DNA from: Clavibacter michiganensis
GTDB lineage: Bacteria; Actinomycetota; Actinomycetes; Actinomycetales; Microbacteriaceae
NCBI GenBank assembly: GCA_002150995.1
Contig: MDHJ01000001.1
Span: forward strand, 2,108,001-2,172,000
Reading direction: 5' to 3'
DNA length: 64,000 nucleotides
In this document: positions 22,235 to 32,350 of the stretch, piece by piece
How positions within the stretch are numbered: the first letter of the stretch is position 1
Layout: every line of letters begins with the position of its first letter
Program-made: the position numbers and the translations under genes
Notes under the pieces: generated by a model
Seen by the model: the letters and a program-made list of their open reading frames with translations, nothing else
Told to the model about the DNA's origin: nothing
The model's database searches: none

Positions 22235-22254
22235 CGGGTGCCGGGCCGCACCCG
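22235..22254. terminator. Small hairpin between fadD and def
   Basis: Stem of 7 bp (CGGGTGC / GCACCCG) with a 6-base loop, in the 53-base gap between these convergent genes. A second CGGGTGC follows at once. A weak shared terminator is plausible. Confidence 0.45.
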
Positions 22255-22276
22255 AGCGGGTGCGCGGGCCGACCGG

Positions 22277-22768
22277 TCAGAACCAGTCGGACTCGCGCAC
22301 CTGCTTCATGGCCTCGCGTCGGCGCGGCTTGTCGAGGCGGTCGAGGTAGACGAGGCCGTCGAGGTGGTCGACCTCGTGCTGGAATGCCTGCGCGAGGACG
22401 CCCGTGCCCTCGAGGCGCACCGGCTTCCCGTCGAGGTCGATGCCGCTGATCACGGCCTCGGGGTGGCGCATGGTGGGGAACCAGAGCCCGGGGACCGACA
22501 GGCAGCCCTCGTCGACCAGCACGGCCTCGCCCCGCAGCTCCTCGATGACGGGATTGAGGATGTAGCCGAACGCGGGACCGACGTTGTAGCTGAACGCCCG
22601 CAGGTTCACGCCGATCTGCGCGGCGGCGACGCCGGCCCGGCCGTCCGGGCGCACGCTGTCGAGGAGGTCCTCCACGAGCGCGCGGACGCCCTCGTCGATC
22701 TCGTGGATCTCCGTGGAGACGGTCTTCAGCACCGGATCGCCGAACAGGCGGATCTGTCGTTCAGTCAT
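22277..22768 (-). CDS. def: Peptide deformylase
   Basis: Iron metalloenzyme removing the N-formyl group from nascent proteins. 163 residues from ATG 22766-22768 (MTERQIRLFGDPVLKT), preceded by GGAAG. All three motifs are present: motif 1 as AGVAAAQIGV (a variant of GxGLAAxQ), motif 2 as EGCLSVPG with the metal-binding Cys, and motif 3 as QHEVDHLDG. An upstream in-frame start would add 25 unconserved residues. It lies 34 bases downstream of the mycothione reductase gene on the same strand. Confidence 0.95.
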   Translation of the reverse strand: MTERQIRLFGDPVLKTVSTEIHEIDEGVRALVEDLLDSVRPDGRAGVAAAQIGVNLRAFSYNVGPAFGYILNPVIEELRGEAVLVDEGCLSVPGLWFPTMRHPEAVISGIDLDGKPVRLEGTGVLAQAFQHEVDHLDGLVYLDRLDKPRRREAMKQVRESDWF

Positions 22769-22802
22769 TCTCTGCTTCCGTGGGTCCTCGTCGGTGGGCC
22801 GG

Positions 22803-24268
22803 TCAGGGGCGATCGGCTGCCGCGGGCGCGTCGCCCGGACCATTCTCCCGTGCCCACTCGGCCACCGCGGACTCGACGGAGAGCAGGGCGTTCTCCACGA
22901 CCTCCGTGACGGCGGGATGCGGCCAGTACTGCGCGCGGGCGAGCCCCGTCACGCGGAGGCCGAGGCTCGCCGCCTGCAGCAGCGGCTGGATGAGCGCCGC
23001 CGAGTCCGAGCCGATGATGTGCGCGCCGAGGAGCGTGCCGCCGTCGCGCGGTCGACGACGAGCTTGCAGAACGAGGTGGTGTCCTCGAGCGCCCATCCCC
23101 ACGCGGTGGAGGAGTACGGCTGCTCGATCGTGACCACGGGACCGGCCTCCCGCGCCTCCGCCTCCGTGAGGCCGAACGCGCCGATCTGCGGGCGGGAGAA
23201 CACGGCCTGCGGGACGGGTCCGGGAGTGCCGCCGACGAGGTCGTCCGGGTGCAGGAGGTTGTGCTGGACCACGCGCGCCTGGTGGTTCGCGACGTGCTTG
23301 AGCGAGTGCTCCGCGCTGATGTCGCCGAGCGCGAAGACCCCGGGGACGGGCTCGCCGCCCGCGAGGACGCGCTGCCGGTCGTCGACCACGACGCGCCCGT
23401 CCTCGTGCAGGTCGTACCCCGCGTTCACGACGGCGAGCGTGTCGGAGTTGGGGACGCGGCCGAGCGCGACGAGGACCGCCTCCGTCTCGACGAGGTGGCC
23501 GGAGGCGAGGCGCGAGCGCAGGAGGGCGCCGTCGCGCTCGATCTCCTCGACCTCGCAGTCCGTGATGACGTCCCACTGGGTGCGCGCGAGCGTCGTGAAG
23601 CGCGTGGACACGTCCTCGTCGAGCGTGCCGAGGAGACGAGAGGAGCGGGCGATCTGCGTCACCTGGACGCCCAGGTGGCTGAACACGTGCGCGAACTCCG
23701 CGGCCACGTACCCGCCGCCGACGATGAGGAGCGAGGAGGGGAGCTCGGCGATCCGCATGATGGAGTCGGAGTCGTGGATCGCCGGGTCGGGGGTGTAGGC
23801 CGCGGGGAGCGGGCGCGGACGGGAGCCCGCCGCGAGCACGACGCGGTCGGCGTGGATCCGCTGCCCGCTCGCCGTCACGAGGACGCCGGGCGCCTCGAAG
23901 CCCACGCTCTCGCGCAGCAGCGTGACGCCCTCCATGCCGGACTCGCGCCACTCGCGGCCGCCCTCGCTGATGGCGTCGATGCGCCCGAAGACGCGGGCGG
24001 CGATGGCGGGCCAGTCGACGGCGTCCACCGTGGTGCGCAGGCCGAGCGCCGGGGCATCGCGGGTGTCGGCCGCGAGGTCGGCCACGTGCACGAGCATCTT
24101 CGTGGGGATGCATCCCGCGTTGAGGCAGGTGCCGCCGAAGTGCTCGCCGTCGTCGACGATGAGGACCCGCTGGCCCGCGAAGCGCTCGTCGACGATCGAG
24201 TTGCCCGAACCGCCTCCCACGATCACGAGGTCGTAGCGGTCGTCCTCGTCGTGTCCCGTGCTGGTCAT
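22803..24268 (-). pseudogene. mtr: Mycothione reductase, split by a frameshift
   Basis: Flavoprotein disulfide reductase that uses NADPH to reduce mycothione, the disulfide of mycothiol. FAD loop IVGGGSGNSIVDERF with the GSGNS variant typical of Mtr; redox-active pair in GGTCLNAGCIPTKMLVHVAD; NADPH loop IVGGGYVAAEFAHVF; second FAD motif GVFALGDISAEHSLKH. The frame breaks after KLVVDRA; the dimerisation domain (DGGTLLGAHIIGSDSAALI, QYWPHPAVTEVVENAL) continues in another frame to 22803. One missing G at about 23049 explains it. Dihydrolipoamide dehydrogenase is the alternative, but the GSGNS and TKM motifs favour Mtr. Confidence 0.88.
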
Positions 24269-24276
24269 CCGCTCCT

Positions 24277-27200
24277 CTATCCCTGGTCCTCGACGACCAC
24301 GAGCAGATCGCCCGCGTCGACCTGCTGCGTGGTGGGCACCGCGAGGCGCGCGACGCGTCCTGCGACGGGCGACGTGATGGCCGCCTCCATCTTCATGGCC
24401 TCGATGGACGCGACCGCCTGGCCGGCGGCGACGACGGCGCCCTCCTCGACCTTGAGCGTCACGACGCCGGAGAACGGCGCCGACACGTGGCCGGGCCTCG
24501 CCGGATCGCCCTTCTCGGACGCGACGGTCGTGACGGCGATGCCGCGGTCGCGCACGAACACCGGACGGAGCTGGCCGTTCATGACGACCATGACGGTGCG
24601 CATGCCCGACTCGTCCGCCTCGCCGACCGCCTCGAGGCCGATGAGCACCTCGACGCCGCGCCCGATCCGCACCGCGTGCTCCTGGCCGGGGCGGAGCCCG
24701 TGCAGGTAGTCGTCGGTGTCGAGCACCGACAGGTCGCCGAACAGCTCCCGGATGGTCTCGAACTGCTCCGTCGGCTGGGGGAACAGGAGGTGGTTGAGCG
24801 TGCGGCGCCTGCCCGCTCCGGGGACCTCGAGCGCGCCGCGGTCCTCGACCGAGAGGGGCGTCACTCCGATGCGCACCTCGCGGCCCTGCAGGACCCGGGT
24901 GCGGAAGGGCTCGGGCCAGCCGCCCGGGAGGTCGCCCAGCTCACCCGCCATGAATCCCACGACCGAGTCGGGGATGTCGTAGTCCTGCGGGTTCTCCGCG
25001 AAGTCGTGCGGGTCGGCCCGAGCCGCCGCGAGCTGGAGGGCGAGGTCGCCCACCACCTTCGACGACGGCGTGACCTTGGGGATGCGGCCGAGGATGCGGT
25101 CGGCGGCGGCGTACATGTCCTCGATGAGCTCGAAGTCGTCGGCGAGGCCGAGGGCGATCGCCTGCTGCCGCAGGTTCGACAGCTGGCCGCCCGGGATCTC
25201 GTGGCGGTACACCCGCCCCGTCGGACCGGGGAGCCCGGACTCGAAGGGGCGGTAGAGACGGCGCACGGCCTCCCAGTAGGGCTCGAGGTCGCTGACCGCG
25301 TCGAGGGAGAGGCCCGTGTCCCGCTCGGTGTCGGCGAGGGCGGCCACCAGCGCCGAGGCCGACGGCTGGCTCGTGGTGCCCGACATCGGCGCGCTGGCGA
25401 CGTCGACCGCGTCGGCGCCCGCGCGGCTGGCGGCGAGGAGGGTGGCGAGCTGCCCGCCCGCGGTGTCGTGCGTGTGCACGTGCACCGGGAGGTCGAACTC
25501 GCGGCGGAGGGCGGTGACGAGCCGCTCGGCCGCCGCCGGGCGGAGGAGCCCGGCCATGTCCTTGATCGCGAGGACGTGGGCGCCGGCCCGCACGCTGCGC
25601 TCGGCGAGGCCCAGGTAGTAGTCGAGCGTGTAGAGGTCCTCCGCGGGGTCGAGCAGGTTGCCCGTGTAGCAGAGCGCGACCTCCGCGACGGTGGTGCCCG
25701 TCGCCAGCACGGAGTCGATGGCGGGGCGCATGCGCTCGACGTCGTTGAGGGCGTCGAAGATGCGGAACACGTCGACGCCGGTGGCCGCCGCCTCCTGCAC
25801 GAAGGCGTCGGTGACCTCGGTCGGGTACGGCGTGTAGCCGACGGTGTTGGCGCCGCGCAGGAGCATCTGGATGGCGATGTTCGGCAGCGCCTCGCGGAGG
25901 GACGCGAGCCGCTCCCACGGGTCCTCGCCGAGGAAGCGGAGGGCGACGTCGTAGGTCGCCCCGCCCCATGCCTCGACCGAGAGCAGCTCCGGGGTGGTGC
26001 GCGCGACGTGGGGCGCGACGGCGACGAGGTCGCGGGTGCGGACCCGCGTGGCGAGCAGCGACTGGTGCGCGTCGCGGAACGTCGTCTCCGTGACGGCGAG
26101 GGCGGTCTGCGCGCGCAGGGCCTCGGCGAAGCCGCGCGGGCCGAGCTCGAGGAGGCGCTGCCGGGATCCGGCGGGGGCCGGCTGCTGCAGGTCGACCGCC
26201 GGCAGCTTGTCCGCGGGGCGGACGGCCGCGGAGCGGGGGCCGTTCGGCTGGTTCACCGTCACGTCGGCGAGCCAGTTGAGGATCTTCGTGCCGCGGTCCT
26301 TCGAGACGTTGCTGCGCACGAGCCCCGGGCGCTCGTCGATGAAGGAGGTGCTCAGGTCGCCCGCCTGGAACGCGGGGTCGTCGAGCACGCCCTGGAGGAA
26401 CGGGATGTTGGTGGAGACCCGCGGATGCGGAACTCGGCCAGGGCGCGCTTCGCGCGCGTGACCGCCGTCGGGAAGTCGCGGCCGCGGCACGTGAGCTTCG
26501 CGAGCATGGAGTCGAAGTGCGGGCTGATCTGGGCGCCGGTGGCCACCGTGCCGCCGTCGATGCGGATCCCGCCGCCGCCCGGCGAGCGGTAGGTCGTGAT
26601 CTTCCCGGTGTCGGGCTGGAACCCGTGCGCCGGGTCCTCCGTCGTGATCCGGCACTGGAGGGCGGCGCCGTGCAGCACGATGTCGTCCTGGTGGAGGCCG
26701 AGGCCGGCCAACGTCTCCCCCGCCGCGATGCGCATCTGCGACTGCACGAGGTCGACGTCGGTGACCTCCTCGGTCACGGTGTGCTCGACCTGGATGCGCG
26801 GGTTCATCTCGATGAAGACGTGCTGGCCGGCGCGCGGACCGTCGGTGTCGAGCAGGAACTCGACCGTGCCGGCGTTCACGTACCCGATGCTCCGGGCGAA
26901 CGCGACGGCGTGCGCGTGCATGGCGTCGCGGACGGCCGGGTCGAGGTTCGGGGCGGGCGCGATCTCCACCACCTTCTGGTGGCGGCGCTGCACCGAGCAG
27001 TCGCGCTCGAACAGGTGGACGGTCTCGCCCGCGGCGTCCGCGAGGATCTGCACCTCGATGTGCCGGGGACGGAGCACCGCCTGCTCGAGGAACATGGTGG
27101 GGTCGCCGAACGCGCTCTCGGCCTCGCGCATGGCCGCCCGCAGCGCCCCCTCCAGCTCCTCCGGACGCTCGACCCGCCGCATCCCGCGCCCGCCGCCGCC

Positions 27201-27683
27201 CGCGACGGCCTTCGCGAAGACGGGGAACCCGATGCCCTCCGCCTGCGAGAGCAGCAGGTCGACGTCCGTGGACGGCGGGGTCGACGCGAGGACCGGGACG
27301 CCGGCCCGCGTCGCGTGCTCCTTCGCCGTGACCTTGTTGCCGGCCATCTCGAGCACGTCGGCGCCGGGGCCGATGAAGACGATGCCGTTGTCCGCCGCGG
27401 CGCCGGCGAGGCCGGGGTTCTCGGACAGGAACCCGTACCCCGGGTAGATGGCGTCGGCTCCGGACTCGAGCGCCACGCGGATGATCTCGTCGACGTCGAG
27501 GTACGCCCGGACGGGGTGCCCCTCCTCGCCGATCAGGTACGCCTCGTCGGCCTTCAGCCGGTGGAGGGAGTGCCGGTCCTCGTGCGGGTACACGGCGACG
27601 GTGCGGGCGCCCAGCTCGACGGCGGCCCGGAACGCCCGGATCGCGATCTCTCCCCGGTTGGCGACGAGGATCTTCGTGAACAT
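24277..27683 (-). pseudogene. pyc: Pyruvate carboxylase, split by a frameshift
   Basis: Biotin-dependent enzyme converting pyruvate to oxaloacetate. Biotin carboxylase domain: KILVANRGEIAIRAFRA, the ATP-grasp glycine loop KAVAGGGGRGMRRV, RDCSVQRRHQKVVE and EMNPRIQVEHTVTE. Then the carboxyltransferase TIM barrel (QMLLRGANTVGYTPYP, FRIFDALND, HVHTHDTAGGQ) and the C-terminal biotinyl domain with IEAMKMEAAI. The two parts are in different frames: after AEFRIRG one G is missing at about 26422, and VSTNIPFLQGVLDD continues in the next frame. Total length of about 1,135 residues is normal. The ATG is at 27681-27683. Confidence 0.93.
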
Positions 27684-27746
27684 GGCGGGCCTCTCGTCAG
27701 ACGGGCTTCGGGACCCCGCGTTTAGGTTCTCCCAGAGTATCGACGG

Positions 27747-27752
27747 TAGCCT
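27747..27752 (+). promoter_or_regulatory. -10 box for a leaderless parA mRNA
   Basis: TAGCCT ends seven bases before the GTG at 27760, without a ribosome site. Confidence 0.55.
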
Positions 27753-27759
27753 GTCACCC

Positions 27760-28571
27760 GTGCATGTACTCAGCGTCAGCTCCCTCAAGGGGGCGTGGGA
27801 AAGACCACCGTGACCCTGGGACTGGCGTCCGCCGCCTTCTCCCGCGGCTTGAGGACCCTCGTGGTCGACCTCGATCCGCAGGCCGACGTGTCGACCGGCA
27901 TGGACATCCAGGTCGCCGGCCACCTCAACGTCGCCGACGTGCTCGCCTCCCCCAAGGAGAAGATCGTGCGCGCGGCGATCGCCCCCAGCGGCTGGACCAA
28001 GGGCCGCACGGGCACCATCGACGTCATGATCGGCAGCCCGTCCGCCATCAACTTCGACGGCCCGCACCCCAGCATCCGCGACATCTGGAAGCTCGAGGAG
28101 GCCCTCGCGAACGTCGAGGCCGACTACGACCTCGTGCTCATCGACTGCGCGCCCTCGCTCAACGCCCTCACGCGCACCGCGTGGGCGGCCAGCGACCGCG
28201 TGACGGTCGTCACCGAGCCCGGGCTCTTCTCCGTCGCCGCCGCCGACCGCGCGCTGCGCGCCATCGAGGAGATCCGGCGCGGCCTGTCGCCGCGACTCCA
28301 GCCCCTCGGCATCATCGTCAACCGGGCCCGCGTCCAGTCGCTCGAGCACCAGTTCCGCATCAAGGAGCTCCGCGACATGTTCGGCCCGCTCGTGCTGAGC
28401 CCGCAGCTGCCCGAGCGCACGTCGCTCCAGCAGGCGCAGGGCGCCGCGAAGCCGCTGCACGTGTGGCCCGGCGAGAGCGCGCAGGAGATGGCCCGCAACT
28501 TCGACCAGCTCCTCGAGCGCATCATGCGGACCGCCAAGATCGGCGACTACGCGGAGAACGCCGCCCGCTGA
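27760..28571 (+). pseudogene. parA: ParA-like ATPase, frameshifted near the start
   Basis: Deviant Walker-type ATPase of the chromosome/polar-positioning ParA family. From GTG 27760 the frame reads MHVLSVSSLKG, and the Walker A motif GGVGKTT follows only after restoring one G in the run at 27790-27794; the rest is open to 28571. Further motifs are VVDLDPQADVSTGMD (Walker A'), DYDLVLIDCAPSLNALT (Walker B) and the family's IVNRARVQSLEHQF stretch. No parB or parS-like site is adjacent, so it is probably an orphan ParA that positions a protein or cell structure rather than segregating DNA. A truncated start at ATG 27795 would lose the P-loop lysine and is unlikely. Confidence 0.85.
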
Positions 28572-28744
28572 TCGGCTCCCCGACCCGTGACGGTCGGCCT
28601 CTGCGCGATCTCCCCGCGCCTCGACGGGTGACGCGGCGACGTCGGGATCCGGCCCTGGTGCGTCCGCTCGCCCCGCCGATCCGGTGCCCTCAGGAGACCG
28701 GGATGCGCGGTGCGGGTGCGTCGGGCCGAGCGGCCCAGGAGCGC

Positions 28745-29287
<543 letters not shown>

Positions 29288-29550
29288 CGTTCTGCCTTCC
29301 ACCCCTCGGCGTCCGCCCCGTGGGGTGCGCGCGCTGCTCGGGTCGGTTCGTCGGGATCGTGCTCTCACGGTAGCGGGGCCCGCGGGCCCGATCAACGACA
29401 TCCGGCGCAAGCCCCGGCGTGTCGTCCCGGCGCTCGGACACGCCCCCTGCGGGGGCGCGCATGCACCGGTCCCGACGGGCCGGTCCGGCGTGCGGATCGT
29501 CCCGTGCGGACACGTCAGTCTACGGGCCGGTCGCGACGGCGCCAGCCCGA

Positions 29551-30251
29551 TCAGGAGGAGAGGCGGCCGAGCGCGGAGCGGATCAGGCTCCCCCGCACGA
29601 CCTCCAGCTGGGTCGCGATCTCGCGGCGAGCTCCGCGGCGTGCGCACGGCTGGACGCGTCCCGGCGCCGGGAAACGGGGACGAGCGCCGACTCGATGAGG
29701 CTCAGCTCCCGCTCCGCGGCCTGACGGAAGCCACGCAGGTGGCGCGGCTCGATGCCGGTGCGCTGCAGCTCGACGAGCGCGCGCATGACCTGCACCGCCT
29801 CCTCGCCGTACACCTCGGCGGGCACGAGCACGCCCGCGGTGATGGCGTCGCCGAGCAGCGGAGCGGTGGCGCCCGACTCGCGGACGAGCTCCGCCCTGCT
29901 GTAGCGCCGCTCCTGGTCGAGCATGGAGACGGGCGGCGTGGTCGCGCCTCCGGGGAGGGCCGGCGACAGTCCCGCGTCGAGGTCGCGCAGGTACGAGCGG
30001 ATGACCTTCAACGGGAGGTAGTGGTCGCGCTGCATGCCGAGGACCGTGCGGAGCCGCTCCACGTCGCCCGGGCTGAACTTCCGATAGCCGGACTCCGTGC
30101 GCGACGGCTGGACGAGCCCCTGCTCCTCGAGGAAGCGGAGCTTGCTGTTGGTGAGGTCGGGGAACTCCGGCGTCAGGCGCGCCAGCACCTGTCCGATGCT
30201 CAGGAGACCGGGGGTGCGGGCAGGCGTCGACCGGGCGGCGGACGCCGGCAC
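29551..30251 (-). pseudogene. ftsR: FtsR-like MerR regulator, frameshifted near its C-terminus
   Basis: MerR-type regulator orthologous by context and sequence to Rv1828 and to FtsR (Cg1631) of Corynebacterium, which activates ftsZ. HTH: LLSIGQVLARLTPEFPDLTNSKLRFLEEQGLV, wing with ESGYRKFSPGDVERL. The middle has the conserved YGEEAVQVMRALVELQRTGIEPRHLRGFR. The open frame ends at 29583 with a non-conserved tail. Restoring one C at about 29629 gives a normal-looking C-terminus (AREIATQLEVVRGSLIRSAL) ending at 29551. The GTG start at 30249-30251 abuts the garA stop. Confidence 0.85.
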
Positions 30252-30733
30252 TACTCGCTCGTCCGGCCGACGAGGTCGGTGCGGGAGGCGTAGAAGGTGA
30301 GGCGGAACTTGCCGACCTGGACCTCGGCGCCGTCCTGGAGCAGGGCGGTGTCGATGCGGACCCCGTCGAAGTAGGTGCCGTTGAGGGAGCCGAGGTCCTT
30401 GACCTGGAACGACGTCCCCTGGCGGACGAACTCCGCGTGACGGCGCGACACCGTCACGTCGTCGAGGAAGATGTCGGCGTCCGGGTGACGGCCGGCGACG
30501 GTGACGTCGGCGTCGAGGAGGAAGCGCGCGCCCTGGTTCGGACCACGGCGGACGACGAGGAGGGCCGAGCCGGAGGGGAGGGCCGTGACGGCGTCCTTCT
30601 CCTCGACCGAGACCGCGCCGTCGAGGCCCGCGAGGGCCGCTCCCAGCTCGTCGCGGAAGGTGGCCGTGGTGTCCGTGCTCGTGTACTGCTCGGGCACGCT
30701 CGTGGCGCCGTGACCGTCTTCGCGTCCATCCAT
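30251..30733 (-). CDS. garA: GarA-like FHA domain protein
   Basis: Cytoplasmic phospho-switch that controls 2-oxoglutarate metabolism in mycobacteria (GarA) and Corynebacterium (OdhI). 160 residues. A double-Thr motif near the N-terminus (STDTTATFRDEL) corresponds to the ETTS-type site phosphorylated by Ser/Thr kinases. The FHA domain follows: VAGRHPDADIFLDDVTVSRRHAEF with the phosphopeptide-binding Arg and Ser, then LNGTYFDG. AGGAGGT stands 8 bases before the ATG at 30731-30733. It is the first gene of a garA-ftsR transcript; the PASTA kinase at 15038 is a candidate partner. Confidence 0.9.
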   Translation of the reverse strand: MDGREDGHGATSVPEQYTSTDTTATFRDELGAALAGLDGAVSVEEKDAVTALPSGSALLVVRRGPNQGARFLLDADVTVAGRHPDADIFLDDVTVSRRHAEFVRQGTSFQVKDLGSLNGTYFDGVRIDTALLQDGAEVQVGKFRLTFYASRTDLVGRTSE

Positions 30734-30756
30734 GGTCGTACCTCCTGTGACCTGAC

Positions 30757-30762
30757 AGCGTA
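30757..30762 (-). promoter_or_regulatory. -10 box of garA
   Basis: TACGCT on the minus strand, 23 bases before the garA ATG, upstream of a strong AGGAGGT ribosome site. Confidence 0.5.
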
Positions 30763-30776
30763 ACGGATCGGACACG

Positions 30777-30816
30777 GCCGGGACCACGACGGGAGCGCCC
30801 CGGGCGTGGCCCCGGC
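30777..30816 (-). terminator. Hairpin after the dicarboxylate symporter gene
   Basis: Eleven-base arms (30777-30787 and 30806-30816) with one mismatch and an 18-base loop, starting 5 bases beyond the stop of the minus-strand symporter. It would insulate garA from the upstream gene. Confidence 0.55.
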
Positions 30817-30821
30817 CCGGC

Positions 30822-32207
30822 TCAGCGGGAGGCCGGGCGCGGCCCGTCGCCGGACCCCGGCGACCCGGTGACGTCGGCCTCGAGCGCCTCGGCGGGCGCC
30901 TCCAGCCGGGCCCCGTGCTCCGCGCCCATGCTCGCCTCGTCGAACGGGTCGCCGCCGCCGAGCACGAGCGCCACGCGCTCCGCGTCGATGCCGCGGGTCC
31001 AGGTGCCGATGAGCAGGGTCGCGACGGCGTTGCCGGTGAAGTTCGTGAGCGCGCGCGCCTCGGACATGAAGCGGTCGATGCCGACGATGAGGCCGACGCC
31101 GTCCACCAGGTCGGGGCGGTGGGACTGGAGCCCGCCGGCCAGGGTCGCGAGGCCGGCGCCCGTGACGCCCGCCGCGCCCTTCGAGGCGATGATCATGAAC
31201 ACCAGCAGCGACACCTGCTCGCCGATGGCCAACGGGCTGCCGAGGGCGCTCGCGATGAACAGCGACGCCATGGTCAGGTAGATGGCCGTGCCGTCGAGGT
31301 TGAAGGAGTAGCCGGTGGGGACCGTGATGCCGACGACCGGGCGCGAGACGCCCACGTGCTCCATCTTCGCGATGAGCCGGGGCAGGGCCACCTCGGACGA
31401 CGACGTGGACACGATGAGCAGGTACTCGCGGCCGAGGTAGCGCATGAGCTTGAAGATGCTGACGCGGGCGACGAACCACAGCAGCGGGCCGAGGACCGCC
31501 ACGATGAACAGCGCGCAGGTGACGTAGAAGCCGATCATGAGGGTCGCGAGGCTGATGACCGCCTGGAACCCGGTGGCGCCGACGACCGCGGCGATGGCGC
31601 CGAACGCGCCGATCGGGGCCACCCACATCACCATGCTGAGGATGCGGAAGACGAGGACCTGGATGTTGCGGATGCCCTCCAGCACCGGCTCGCCCCGCTT
31701 CCCGAGCTGCTGCAGCGCGAAGCCGACGAGCAGCGCGACGAACAGCGTCTGCAGGATGCTGCCGGAGGTGAGCGACGACAGGAGCGACGTCGGGATGATC
31801 GAGAGGAGGAAGTCCTTCTCGCCCGTCGCCTCCGTCGAGCCCTCCGGCGCGCGCAGGCCGCTGAGGTCGAGGCCCTCTCCCGGGTGCACGAGGTTGCCGA
31901 CCAGCAGGCCGATCGCGAGCGCGAACGTCGACATGACGATGAAGTAGAGGAGGGCGAGGCCGCCGACCCGGCCGACCGTCGCGGCCTTCGCGACCGAGCC
32001 GACGCCGAGGACGATCGTGCAGAAGATGATGGGCGCGATCATCATCTTGATGAGGGCGACGAAGGCGTCGCCGACCGGCTTGAGCGCCACTCCCGTCTCG
32101 GGGGCGACGAGCCCGACGGTGACGCCGAGGAGGACCGCCAGGATGACGGCGATGTAGAGGTAGTGCTGGCGGTCCAGGCGGCGGAGTGCGGCGATGGGGT
32201 TGGTCAT
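30822..32207 (-). CDS. dctA: DctA-type C4-dicarboxylate:cation symporter
   Basis: Inner-membrane importer of succinate, fumarate or malate of the DAACS (glutamate transporter) family. 461 residues with about eight helices and two re-entrant loops: the serine-rich loop VSTSSSEVALPR, and GYSFNLDGTAIYLTMA which carries cation and substrate ligands; FTGNAVATLLIG near the end. The last 45 residues are a hydrophilic tail. AAGGACG precedes the ATG. Divergent from a CitA/CitB-type two-component system, the usual regulator of such carriers. Confidence 0.93.
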   Translation of the reverse strand: MTNPIAALRRLDRQHYLYIAVILAVLLGVTVGLVAPETGVALKPVGDAFVALIKMMIAPIIFCTIVLGVGSVAKAATVGRVGGLALLYFIVMSTFALAIGLLVGNLVHPGEGLDLSGLRAPEGSTEATGEKDFLLSIIPTSLLSSLTSGSILQTLFVALLVGFALQQLGKRGEPVLEGIRNIQVLVFRILSMVMWVAPIGAFGAIAAVVGATGFQAVISLATLMIGFYVTCALFIVAVLGPLLWFVARVSIFKLMRYLGREYLLIVSTSSSEVALPRLIAKMEHVGVSRPVVGITVPTGYSFNLDGTAIYLTMASLFIASALGSPLAIGEQVSLLVFMIIASKGAAGVTGAGLATLAGGLQSHRPDLVDGVGLIVGIDRFMSEARALTNFTGNAVATLLIGTWTRGIDAERVALVLGGGDPFDEASMGAEHGARLEAPAEALEADVTGSPGSGDGPRPASR

Positions 32208-32350
32208 GGGACGTCCTTGTCTCGTGAGCGGCGCCGGCGCACGGGGTGCGCCAGGCGGTCATCGTCAGGATGTCCCACGCTCGGGCGCGGGCCGTCGTTG
32301 TGTTCATAATGTTCCTGCCGGGGTGCCGGCCGTGGATGCGAGGAGGCAGC
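32208..32350. promoter_or_regulatory. Divergent control region of dctA and the two-component system
   Basis: The 143-base gap holds an unusually AT-rich patch at about 32302-32315 with GTTC-ATAAT-GTTC, i.e. two GTTC half-repeats around an ATAAT core. CATAAT could be the -10 of the kinase gene, and the patch is a candidate binding site for the response regulator. The rest is GC-rich with no clear structure. Confidence 0.4.

Noticed and set aside
24487..26592. 701-codon plus-strand open frame opposite pyc
   Set aside because: Shadow of pyruvate carboxylase; no conserved features.
27684..27760. Riboswitch upstream of pyc
   Set aside because: The gap is too short and no conserved riboswitch core could be recognised.
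27760..28571. Plasmid partition locus
   Set aside because: Only a ParA-like gene is present; no parB, no repeated parS-like sites and no replication gene. The surroundings are chromosomal.
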